Shown piece by piece: positions 49,133 through 59,949 of a DNA stretch of 64,000 nucleotides. The position numbers were made by a program, and so were the translations under genes. The stretch spans positions 3,199,501 through 3,263,500 of the forward strand of contig JAILWY010000009.1 in assembly GCA_022113835.1 (NCBI GenBank), in the 5' to 3' direction. The notes under the pieces were generated by a model. The model was not told the DNA's origin. It did no database searches and was given only the letters and a program-made list of their open reading frames with translations. The number at the start of each line of letters is the position of its first letter. Within the stretch, counting starts at the first letter, position 1. Origin of the DNA: Atopsyche davidsoni (taxonomy: Eukaryota > Arthropoda > Insecta > Trichoptera > Hydrobiosidae).

Positions 49133-49580
49133 CAGTGCCTCTCAAACTCTTTTGGCCCACGGATCCCTTTTCATAGTCAAAACTTGCCTACGGACCCCTT
49201 TCATAGTCAAAACCTGCCTACGGACCCTGGATGAAAAACTACATTAATTCATATTATAGACTAGTTGGTGCAAGTATCGACTCTATTGCTTTCATGTATT
49301 AACCTACCTGACTCACCGCGATGCCTGTTATTACAAGTATTTTATGCACCTGTCTATATTTATATTTTACTTAGGACGTAAAAAGCGCTTATAATGTATT
49401 CATTATTATTTATTTTAACTTCCATAATAATATGTCACAATTTTTTTATTTTATATTAAACCTAACGCGGACCCCCTGACGTTGTTCAGGGACCCCCAAA
49501 TCGATTTTAATTTTCTAAGGACCTCCTGAATGATCCCAGGGACCCCCTGGGGTTCGTAGGGACCACTTTGAGAAGCACTG
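49133..49580. mobile_element. hAT-superfamily MITE with perfect target duplication
   Basis: 448 bp with ends CAGTGCCTCTCAAACTC and CTTTGAGAAGCACTG, flanked by identical GTCTACAC on both sides (49125-49132 and 49581-49588). It has subterminal repeats of CGGACCCC/GGGACCCC type. No coding text. It is distinct from the two other hAT families here. Confidence 0.92.
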
Positions 49581-49640
49581 GTCTACACCAATAGTTATAT
49601 CGCTGTAAAAGTAATTAAAATATCAAAATGTTGCTATTAA

Positions 49641-50282
49641 CCCGTTAACCGGGGAGTTCCCTTTTTAATTATGCAACATACAACGGGCGCGTACTCATTC
49701 ACTAGGACGTGTCAGTACGTTACGCCCGGAGGACGTAATTTCATATATATATATTTTATCATTTATTTATATATAAAGCAAACTTCTTTACCATCTTCAT
49801 TCTTAGTATCGCTCAATTCCGTGTCGTAGTCAAAATTACTGTCAGATGACTAGGATGACGAACTGATAATACGTCTCCTTTTTCTACCTGCCGGTACATT
49901 GATTTTGTCATCGCTGATATCGCTATCATTCATTTTAATGAATACTCATAAAAATGTATTCTAAAATAAAAAGGTTGGAGATATAAAAAATATAAGTATA
50001 TATAATATAATACGAAAAGAGGTAGGTAAGTGTAAGTACGTACCCGTCACTGCTCACCCAGAACACCTCCACCACTCTCAATAGCGAAATGATACTGATT
50101 CCCTCCGTGCCTTAAATTCATGTCGAGACATGTATGGATGACTAAATACCTTTGTTGTTCGGAAATATATGTCCCGCCTGTTTCAGGGCTCAACATACAT
50201 TTCAAGGACGTATTCATATGTCCTACCCGTACCAGATATTGTTTACGTTTGACGTATTTATACGTCCCGCTCGCTTAACAGG
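49641..50282 (-). mobile_element. piggyBac-type element, internally deleted
   Basis: TTAA at 49637-49640 and 50283-50286. Ends CCCGTTAACCGGGG and, inverted, CCTGTTAAGCGAGCGGG. It is 642 bp. The minus strand carries a transposase N-terminal remnant. Subterminal palindromic motifs such as GACGTATTTATACGTC (near 50250) and AGGACGTATTCATATGTCCT (near 50205) may be transposase binding sites. Confidence 0.87.
49763..49933 (-). pseudogene. piggyBac transposase N-terminal remnant, acidic
   Basis: Starts MNDSDISDDKINVPAGRKRR, then a serine run with an in-frame TAG at 49850-49852, then SSDSNFDYDTELSDTKNEDG. It ends at a stop 57 codons from the ATG. A short acidic/serine leader like this is usual for piggyBac transposases. 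The catalytic domain is absent. The call rests mainly on position inside TTAA-flanked termini. Confidence 0.65.
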
Positions 50283-50286
50283 TTAA

Positions 50287-51790
50287 TGAACAACGGAGAC
50301 ACAGAAAAAAATATCACTAAAGTAACTGAATAGGTAAACTCGCATTTATAGGACATCATACCTACATCATTGTTAATTTAAAATTTCATAAAATAACAAA
50401 ATAACACTGTATTTACGAAAATCTGCGTAATGTTATTCACCGATTGTGGTATTAAATGGTCGCTTATTTATAAATGCTGCAAAATATTTATTTTATAAAA
50501 AAATAATTCGAAAGGTTATAATTTTGTATCCTTAACATGCATGGCGATTGTATTGCATGCACAGCAAGTTCAGTTGCACGGAACGGACACAGAAAACATT
50601 CATGTGTTCAAATAAATTACTACTTAAACATATTTTTTATAATTAAATCCTTTTATATAGAGCGGGAGGTCTCCGAGTTCGGATAATTTGAAAACGTGAA
50701 GATTTTAACCACGCTACTCTAAAATAGGCATGCAGGTAAGCAATTAAAAGCATTCAGAGGCAATTGCGGTCGTGCCCGGCTTTTGTGGGTCCCTGGTAAT
50801 AATCATAAGGTCACCATTTCACAAAATTCAAAACGCGATTGGTATCATGACATGCTCGATAAAAAGGTTTCTGGAAAAAAATTCAAAAAAATAAAATCGT
50901 GTTAAAATGGGGTTAGATTTTTTTTTAGTTTGAATTATAAAAACAGCAATCCACTTTTTTTTAAATTTAAATAACACGTTTATTATACGTGTTACTCGCA
51001 AACAATTATAATTAAAATTTGCATGTGCTTCCTGACAGAGACAAGACAATTATTTATGAACAATAAGCGCTTTTGTTTTTAAAACGAGTATTATTCAAAT
51101 GAGTTTTGAACAGCAGCAAATTAAATGCATAGCAACAATATATATATATATATATATCAAAACCGCGCAGTATCAAACAGCAGCGCGTTATATGAGAGTC
51201 TATACTAAATATACAAATGTTAAAAAACAGGTACGCGAACTCAGTGATAAGGTGAAAATAAGTAATAACATGCCATATCGTGCCGCGGGGCTTTGCGTGA
51301 CATTCATAACCTAACCTAACCGAGTGCATGTCGAGAAACCAACCTATTTCATGTTGTTTTTTTATAATTTTTTTTTTTAGGAAAAAAAATAATCAGCGGT
51401 ATATTTCGTAGATCACGAGTCGATTGTTATTTAGGAAACGGGTCAAGGCCAATGCCATCGACGGAGCAGCGTGACAGGTGGTGTGGCCGGCTTGAATTAT
51501 TTTAAAGCAAGGCGCGGCTCGTTTATTAGTTTATTGTTCATTATAAAGGCGATGGCGAGAAAGGCGAGTCCGGGCGTGGGCGAGGGCGGACAATCCTCTG
51601 CGGTGCATTTCGTAAATGAATAAGCTCGGTGAGGCGAGAATGCCGGCGCCGCCTGTTTCACAGACCGAGGCCGTAATTCTTCTGCTCCCACCGACACTCA
51701 TCGAGCGAAGGTGGAGGCAGTCAGTCTATCATTTTTATTGACGAGTAAAAAGTATTTTATGTTGATACCAAAAAAAAATATTTCGTCATA
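50287..51790. other. Intronic stretch, no gene seen
   Basis: AT-rich to 51420 with a short (TA)n run at about 51138-51158 and a CCTAACCTAACC near 51310. A GC-rich island follows at 51430-51720. Open frames on both strands at 51054-51329 overlap one another and are unrecognised. Confidence 0.5.
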
Positions 51791-52153
51791 CACTTAAACC
51801 GCGATATAGCGGACTGATCGGGGGAGGGGGGTTGTCTGTTATATAAAAATATGTTAAAATAAAGCAAAAAACTTTTTTTTGAAAATACACTATGTATTTA
51901 GATATAAATAAAAAATACAAAACACAAATAAAATTCTATTTAATTGTCTTCTGACACTCATCGTGATATCGACGCGCTTGCTTTCGGTTATCCTACTAAA
52001 AAGAAATCAAGTTTTGTTTGCACTTTGCTATTTTTTCATAATCAACTCTCGAAATTTACGAAAAAAAAAAAAAATTTTTACACTTGACACGATTTTTTGT
52101 CCGTTATATCCGAAGTCCGTTAAACAGTGGTCCGTTATATCGAGGTTTTAGTG
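51791..52153. mobile_element. pogo-like MITE family B, complete copy
   Basis: 363 bp flanked by TA. Ends CACTTAAACCGCGATATAGC and, inverted, CACTAAAACCTCGATATAAC. Subterminal CCGTTATATC/CCGTTAAACAGTGG repeats. It matches the truncated copy from 18859 in opposite orientation. An open frame at 51963-52151 (+) is a by-product. Confidence 0.88.
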
Positions 52154-53719
52154 TAGACATGTAAGACTAATATGTTAGATATTTTTGCGTGCGCTAGTCC
52201 CGAGATGACATGAATTTTTTATGTATTCAAATCCATTATTGCTAACTTCAAAAAAAATACGTTTAAGTTGGTTTATAAGTGTATTAAACTAAGATTTAAA
52301 AAAAAAATTGTGTTTTTAAATATCTCCGAATTATGAAGAATAGACATGATACATAAGGATTAAATAAAAATAAAAAAACCATTTTAAAATTATACAAGTG
52401 TATCGTGAATAAATTAAATATTGAGAGTTCAATGAGTTTCGGACTCGCAAGAATATTAATAAAAGTTTAATTTTATTTCAGAAGTAAAATAAACTATTCA
52501 TTATACTGATAAAACGTAGTAAATTGTAAATTAATTTTAAATAAAAAAGTTGTTACTAAAAATTCAAAACCGATATATCGATAACGGCATATATAAATCT
52601 AAATACAATTCATACTGAACTTTAAAGCCCAATTAATAAGTCATCAGTTCATAAATTACTTTAACCGACATATTAAATCAAAATAATACCATAAACCGTT
52701 TTCCCTGACATTTTCGCATTGAAATCACGTTTTTTTGTAGAAGACCAATTAATAACAGAAATAGTGATTGATAAATGATATCACGTGCCACATAATCGAA
52801 ATAAGGTAGAAAAATATATTTAAACATCTAAGCCGCGAGGCATCGTTTAATATCATAATTTATTTCCTTTCTATAAATTTAAAAATTCCAATGTAATAAC
52901 CGTACATAAAGCAGTTATAAATACAATTTATGCCGTAGACACATGCTCATATTAAAGGCCGCAAGAATTATTATAGAAACACGAAGAAGAAAAAAATTCA
53001 ACGAAAAAAAAAGTACGTCCAGGTAAACGAATTTAAACCAAAAATACATTTCCTTTAACGAAGCAAAACATTTTTGGACGCAAAAAATTTAAGATGTTTA
53101 CAATCAAAAAGCTCTTAGCGTATTTAAGATTTTCTGTGCTTTTATAATTGTTGTTTTATTTTGGCGTAGCTTTCGAGGCTCAAGGCTTCCTGAGTGTTTC
53201 CCCGCCAGCCCTCGTGTGTGGGGGTCCGTCCTCACATTAACAAACAATTTCCTTTAAGGCTTCGTTAACAATGAGCTGGGCGCGGGCAACTGGAGCACCC
53301 TCACGCGCGAGAGCCGCTCACTTCATTTAAGAATGAAAAGAATTTCAGATAACTTCCCTCCGCCCCGACCTTCCCTTACTTCTCGTTCTATTAAGAGGCT
53401 TTGTAGGCTTTTTGTGAGATCACGTTCATGCGAAATTGCTAGCTGAGTTTTCTATGATAAAAATAAACAACACGGCTGATTTGCAACATGATAATTACGC
53501 AGAGTACTTTTCAAAATAATTGTTTATTAGCAGCGTTATAAAACATGTGAAATTGCCTCATTTCAAAGTGTATAAAAGAAAAAATATATATATTTACATT
53601 TGATGTTTTAACAACTCTTCAGTGACTTGATCAGGCTACTCCAAACAACTGTCAGAGTTTTGCTTTATCAAATCATATATGTATAGGACATCGAGCTGGT
53701 CATGATCAGTACTTGCATA
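52154..53719. other. Intronic stretch, no gene seen
   Basis: Very AT-rich with almost no open frames up to 53150. A GC-rich island follows at 53170-53420. No element ends are seen. Confidence 0.5.
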
Positions 53720-53723
53720 TTAA

Positions 53724-54182
53724 CACACTAAAGGCGGGGCGGGTACTAGTACCCGTTTCGCGGACTTCTGTCTGAAGGCGGGGCGCATATTAATACGTTT
53801 TTGAATGTGTTTACTCTAAAAGCGGCAGAAAGTCATTTTATTATTTAGGTTTAACAGCTCGAAATGTTTGTTTAGGACTCGTCAACGTTACTTCTACCAA
53901 TACTGTCAAGTGATTCTGAACAAAATGACAATGAAGAAGTGGAGTGGTCAGAGAATGGTAATCCTCCAATTATTGAACAATTTTTAGGACAAAGTGGTGT
54001 TGTTGTGATGCCAAGTAATCCGCAAAGTGTGTATGAAGTGGTTCAACTTTTTATAGGAAACGATTTATTTGACTACATGCAAATCAAAGAGTGTATAGAC
54101 TAGATTTCACACGCGCAATTTTACGCGAATTTTCCCCGCCACGCACATTAGTTTAGTCAATTTGGTACCCGCTTAAAGTGTG
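53724..54182 (+). mobile_element. piggyBac-type non-autonomous element, copy 2
   Basis: Preceded by TTAA (53720-53723). Starts CACACTAAAGGCGGGGCGGG and ends CCCGCTTAAAGTGTG. The right TTAA has decayed. It is the fuller version of 4025-4446 and retains the about 38-bp segment missing there. Confidence 0.82.
53876..54103 (+). pseudogene. piggyBac transposase N-terminal remnant
   Basis: A frame of 75 codons plus stop: DSSTLLLPILSS, acidic DSEQNDNEEVEW, FLGQSGVVVMPSNP, YEVVQLFIGNDLFDYMQIKE, then a TAG. It resembles the start of the piggyBac DDE domain. A stop directly precedes the frame and the rest of the gene is deleted. Confidence 0.78.
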
Positions 54183-56483
54183 AATACATAAAAATTATAT
54201 TCATACACCGAACCACGGAATTTTTTATCTGCTCAAAACATCTATACCACATTCCAGTTGAAAATTTTCATTTCTCGAAAATTCGTTGCGTCGAGATTTA
54301 TGAACCACATCGGCCTCAAATAAATTGGTAGTAAATGAATTATTAGACACGTGTCCTAATTAATGTGCAAATCGGGGGCTTCTGGGCGAAAGGCGGTGAG
54401 CGGTGCTCAAACGAGACGGAAACCGCTTGCTAATCTCGCGGAGTGACCGAAGAAGCGGCTTCGCCATCTTGCAGCAGCAATGGCACATTCTGAACGGACC
54501 ACAAAAATATGCCGCGGCGTGGGACGGGCGATGTACTCGAGACAGTCGTTGAAGTATTTATTAAAAGTGTTTCTAATGGATATTTGAGAAATTTATTATT
54601 TCCTCTTGCTAACGATGTACCCAGCAGTCGTGATTCATGAAAATATTTTTGGTGTAGCTCTATTATACATAACGATTTGTTTTATTAAATTATAACATAC
54701 GGTGAATCTGCGGGACAAAGATATTATCAAATACGTCATTTGGGTTGCACATTGCGAAAATTCTGTGTTACTACTGAAAATAAACTATTTAAGGTTGTTT
54801 TTTTTTTTCAATGATTTCGACCGCAATTTTAAGATTAAATAGACTTAAGTGAAAGGTATCAAGCAGGTTATATCCACCAATCATTGAAGCACCCATATAG
54901 GGCAAATGGTTTATCAATATGTTTTAAGAATATTGGCAAACTAGTGGAAAAATAAGTACGTATAATTTTTCTTCGTAATAAATTTTAAGCTCAGTTATGT
55001 CGTTTTTGTAGTACATATTAAGGTGAAGCAATATTGCCTACGATCCATTCCAGAATTCGATTAAAAATAAATATGAATTTGCATAAAAGATCAACACGAA
55101 GTTTCTTGGAATTTCCAGTAAAGTTGCAAATGAAGGCACCACACTCACATTTAAGATGGTTCGTAAAACCATGCACGTGGATTAGGTTTGTGGTAACATA
55201 ATTTTTTTATGGTAATTAGAGATGCCATCATGAGTCAAGCATTTAATTTAGACGTTTCAAATATAGACAAGCATAATTTTACCTTTAGTATTTTAATTGC
55301 AAACAATAAATATTAATGAGGTCTTACAGTGGACGGGAATCCCGAGAAATACTTTATGGATTTCTGAGAAGGCTGGTTCTTACACTATGAATAAATATTT
55401 TATTATCAGTGTTTACTGTGAGTATAACCGCGAAATGCGATTCGTTTTTGCCTTTTCATAAAATGCCAGATTTGTTTTAAGCATCTATTGATGTATATTT
55501 AAATAATTTTACACTATATTTGTAAAAAAATTGTTTATAAAATATTTTATAGTGTAATAAATATCAAATTAATACTATGACCAATTTTTTTACAAGCGCA
55601 CTGGTAAATTTATTGTATGTTATTTTTTTTTCATGATTAGACATTGTGAATTTTAGTAATTAATGATATTGAATGATTGAACGGCGATTATTAATAAACC
55701 TAATCGACTTTATTCGAATTAATCTTGAAATTAATTGATCAATATACTCTTAAATCCTATAAACCGAATATCTTTTTTCTGTGGCCGTTTATTAGCGAAA
55801 ATAATACTCTCATATTAAATTGTTTTTTATTTTTTTTATTTGTGAGATTATCTGTGCATCGACGGTCGATGAATTTTTTTTTATTAATAATAAAATCGGT
55901 TAGAATTGATCGGTTGTTCCGAATAAATTGAACGAATCGAATATAAGAAATAGTTAGGAACAATTAAACATCACGATCAAATAAATGTATGAAATGATTT
56001 CTCATATCCTTTTCTACAAATCGTAAGGAAAGTAAGTCGTAGATGGACACAACAGCTCTTATGAATGCATAATGCATTGACCGAAGTTTTAACAAGTCCG
56101 GATCTTTCTCAAATGTGAAAACAGCGTTCGACTTTGGAAGTCCTACGGCTTTATTGCAGAATTCTAAAAGCGCCATTCGCGTGCAAACATGCATTATTAA
56201 TACAACGTCACCCAAAGCCTGCATTTTAGGTTAAGTCCTGACTCCAAAGAGGCCAAGTCTCTCCAAAGCCAGTTTCTCAGTTAAGGGGAAATATATCGGT
56301 ATTCAGTGGGGCTATATCGAAAATTGCGATCCCAAGCTGAAAAAGCAAAATTTATTTCTTCAAATAAAGTCGTTCTGCATCACGTTACAAACTTTAATTA
56401 CTTAAACTAAAAAAAATAATAATGATTTGATTAAACTGTTGAGGTCATGATCCATGTTATGATTACCTAAATATTGTAAAAAC
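54183..56483. other. Intronic stretch, no confirmed gene
   Basis: A GC-rich island lies at 54370-54550. The rest is AT-rich. The only notable open frame is at 55964-56224 on the minus strand, described separately. Confidence 0.5.
55964..56224 (-). other. Unrecognised open frame, 86 codons, protein-like composition
   Basis: Reads MQALGDVVLIMHVCTRMALL to EKDMRNHFIHLFDRDV, a balanced, protein-like composition in AT-rich DNA. Upstream, after one stop, the same frame continues as LTEKLALERLGLFGVRT. I do not recognise it. It could be a decayed transposon or host pseudogene fragment, or chance. Confidence 0.3.
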
Positions 56484-56600
56484 TAGTATATAACGAGTAA
56501 AGTTCTCGCTTAGTAACAGTAGTTAATTTGGTTCAGAAAACTCGGGGTTCGAACCTCGTCGTCTCATGTGAGAGAGATGATTGCCTAAAATGCACCGTAC
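56484..56600 (+). repeat. tRNA-derived SINE head candidate
   Basis: TAGTATATAACGAG (56484-56497) fits an A box. CGGGGTTCGAACCTCG (56543-56558) contains an exact GGTTCGAACC B box with a pairing stem. The segment between is longer than a plain tRNA arm set allows. A tRNA-unrelated body (TCTCATGTGAGAGAGATGA) follows. No second copy is visible in the window. Confidence 0.45.
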
Positions 56601-58536
56601 TTGCAAATGGAGGTTGCAAAAAGGTGAGGTCCGGGGCCTTAAGTGCGTGCAAATAGATAGTGTGAGCGAGCGGCGGTGGGCGGTATGCCTGTATGTAGGT
56701 CCTCTGTGTTTGCGATATGTGCGCATTTCTCCGCTTCTAGGCTAACACTCCGCCATTTCAGTCCAAAGCAGTTTACAAGCAAATTACTAGTACGCACGGC
56801 GCCTGCGAGCATTATTAAATACATCTGCGTATGTAATTACACGTGAATGTATACATTTATAATAATATATGCACGTACGCGCACTTATCCTGATTAAAAT
56901 AATAAATGCGTAGGTCACTACAATGTATTTAAGCAGACCTATGTTAAGTGCTAAAAAAGTGTGAATAAATTTTAACTTAAAGAGTAATTATAATCATGAA
57001 GGGTGTGTACCAAACGTGCTTGAACATATTTTAATATATTATGTAAATTAACTTTGTTAATTAACCGATTGCTAAATTTCAATTTGTATTTATAAAGAGT
57101 GCGCCTAATTGATGAAAACAATACATGAGCTAAAAAATACTGTAATTTAAAGGTCTAATTATTAGCCATCTGAGAAGTCACGCCATCGCCCGAAAAGTGG
57201 GGACTAATTTTGCTTGTAGACTATTTATATATATATATATATATATAAAATTTCTAAGCCCAGTTTCATCTCACATAAAAAAAAAGTGACCAAGGACACC
57301 GTTATTGTAATGGGAGTATAAAACTTAATTATCAGCCACGTTCGCCATTCCCATTGCGGCCGTGTCCGGCGAGTGTGAATATATCACATTATGCAGGGAA
57401 AGTGAGTGTCGCTCTGCCCGCCACACGATGGTCCCCGGTGGAAAATATGGTCCCGGTTTTACATTAGTCCTGCTTTGTGATATTCGAATAATTTATCTGG
57501 AAATTTCTGCAAAAAAAAAACCTAAAAATCGAATAGGTTGAAATTTCACGTAATTTATTTTTGATATGATGACTTTTGGGATACGAAGGTTTGATTGAAA
57601 TGTAAATAGCAGGAGTGTCCCGATTTTTAAATGATAGTTTATGGCTTGTCTGTCGATTTATTGTGGAGAATGGATTTACACCGCGGGTAGAAAGTTATTT
57701 TGTATATCACGGTATATTCACAGCCGCTGCACGTTCTTCTATTTACATATTCCACAAATTTTATAGCACGTATCTATTCTAATACTATAATACTATCTAT
57801 TGAAAGGAACATAATCATAGTGGTTTTACAAAAATGTTTTTGCATATATATTTTTAATTGTTTTAATTATTCTCCATTGTTAGTTTTTGCGTAGCGGTAT
57901 TGCAATCATTAATTCGGAGATTGAAATAACAGGTTACAAGTACGTGGATAAATAAAATAATAATAAAGACTAGATATAATTTATCGTATTTTTTTACTTG
58001 GACTTAACAACCATACCTTGATGTATATAATAATCCAAATCAGCCATTAAACCTTAGAGCACGTGATCATACATAATTCATGCATTGAACTACTACAAGC
58101 ACAAATAATACTCCATTGTTGCAGACTTGCATGTAGATTCAAACCACACGATCCTGTAGAAATACTGCACAATACGAGCAATGCGGGTTGTCGTGCTCGG
58201 CAACTGGGTCAGGGGGATGGACTCTTGACAACTTTCCTGGTGGACTTTAATGACAAATTAACACTCCCCTCGCCGCGGGGATGGCGCCTGGAAATGTCTT
58301 CGTCGCCATTGCGGAAAAGGGCGACCAGAGCCGCGGCCGCTGCGGTGTGACTGAGATTAATGGTGGGGCTTGAGTGCAACCGCCACCGGAATTTATAGAG
58401 AAGTACCCGAAAGAAAAAAAAAAAGTTCTGCGCTATCGCAGAGCGTCCCGTCGACGAGAAAGCGTAGGAAATTTATTTTTAAATGCTTATAAAGAATTAA
58501 GGGATGAAGCAAAGCTTTGGGACTAAAACAGTAGAC
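56601..58536. other. Intronic stretch, no gene seen
   Basis: AT-rich with GC-richer patches near 56620-56820, 57340-57460 and 58160-58340. A short (TA)n run lies near 57229-57247. Open frames such as 58063-58350 (+, 95 codons) are unrecognised. Confidence 0.5.
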
Positions 58537-59723
58537 CGGTGGTACCGCGGGCACCATGGCGCCCGACGAAGTGCAACCACGATAAAAAATATTTAAAACA
58601 ATAAAATGTTACGAAAAAAAAAAAAATTCATTAATTAAACAGAGAAATATAATCGAAAAAAAATATTTTCAAAATAATAATTCTTTCCAGAAAATCATAT
58701 ATAAGCCTGTTGAAATAGCATCTAATAAGTGTAGTTTGGTTTGTCTACGCCTCTGTAATAACGCCCTCTTATAATGCCCTCACGATATTGTTCAGATATT
58801 TGATGGAAAAGTTGCTAAATAAATATAAATCTGATATCTTTGCGGTAGTACAAGTGAGGAGAAAGATATGTGAAAGTGTCCCTAATATTTTTGCGATGAC
58901 GAAAATGAGGTGAGAGCTATGTGAAAGTCTATCTGATATTTATGAGGTAGTACAAGTGAGGAGAAAGCTATGTGAAAGTGTCTCTGATATTTTTGCGTTG
59001 GTAAAAGTGGTGAGAAAGCTACGTGAAAGTGTCCCTTATGATTTTACCTTGATAAAAGTGAGGAGAAAGCAATGTGAAAGTCTATCTGATATTTTTTCGG
59101 TAGTACAAGTGAAGAGAAAGCTACGTGAAAGTGCCTGTGTATGTGAAATATAAACGAAAATAATTATATCGTTATAATTTTCCAAATTATAATTCTTAAA
59201 TCCAATGTATCAGATGAGGACTTCTGGAATATAGTTGACATAAACAAATTTCCATTCTTGAAGAGAGCAGCATACAGATATGAATAGTTTTTCGGTTCTG
59301 CGAATCATTGCTTTTAACAATGAATATAAAATCAAAGTACAGATCTTGACTTACTGATGAACATATTGATGATTTTAAAAATCAACCAATAAAGACCCTA
59401 AAATTTAAATTAAATACTGTTGGTGCATTAAAATCTTAATAAATTTAGTCCGGACCCTAACTGATATTTTTCGAATTCTTACCAATTTGACCCAATTACC
59501 AGAATTTTTATGCTATTATTTACTACAATTTATTTTACATTAAGATGTAAACAATAATTTTTATATTTTATAATTGTATTTTTGGAATTAAATATTTTTT
59601 GTGCATTGTATGTATTATTGACTAGGTCCAACTATAAATATACCTTGAAAAAATAAATGGTGCCCGCCACCCGACCGGCATTCTAGAATGTGGTCTTGGG
59701 TGCAAAAAGGTTGGGGACCCTTG
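58537..59723 (-). mobile_element. hAT-superfamily element with internal minisatellite
   Basis: Flanked by identical CAGTAGAC (58529-58536 and 59724-59731). The right end GGTTGGGGACCCTTG and the adjacent GGCATTCTAGAATGTG are the reverse complement of the start of 16241-16993. The left end shares GCGGGCACCATGGCGCCCGA with the end of that copy. It is 1187 bp with no transposase recognised, and has six 51-bp tandem repeats inside. Confidence 0.87.
58853..59146 (+). repeat. 51-bp minisatellite, about 6 copies, in frame
   Basis: Units of the form GTGAGGAGAAAGCTATGTGA..GTGTCNCTGATATTTTTGCG start at 58855, 58906, 58956, 59007, 59058 and 59109, about every 51 bp. As 51 is a multiple of three, one frame (58956-59153) stays open and codes a 17-residue repeat such as RRKLCESVSDIFALVKV. 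Copies are diverged. Confidence 0.9.
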
Positions 59724-59817
59724 CAGTAGACTATTTAAAACTGACCCTAGAACACACGTATACTTATATATATCGTTTCCAGATCAGTGGGAGATTATCG
59801 CTTGGAATGAGTTTAGT

Positions 59818-59890
59818 AAATGTCTTCTTCTTCTCCAAGTGCCTCTTCTCAGAGGAGGTTGGTGAACATTTCAATGAACATTATTTTATC
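59818..59890 (-). mobile_element. LINE 3'-end fragment, short type, copy 5
   Basis: On the minus strand TTCATTGAAATGTTCACCAA, CCTCCTCTGAGAAGAGGCAC and the GAAGAAGAAGAC tail match the terminal part of the other LINE ends. Only the last about 70 bp are present. Confidence 0.6.
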
Positions 59891-59949
59891 CTGAGTCGCT
59901 GCCGTAAATTCAGCATCCACGATCAGGAAGAGAGAACCCAGGCCTAACG

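Noticed and set aside
48861..49247. 128-codon plus-strand frame
   Set aside because: Its last third crosses into the hAT MITE at 49133, so it cannot be an old host gene. The rest shows no similarity.
51309..51321. CCTAACCTAACC, like the insect telomere repeat
   Set aside because: Only about two and a half units, easily chance and not an interstitial telomere array.
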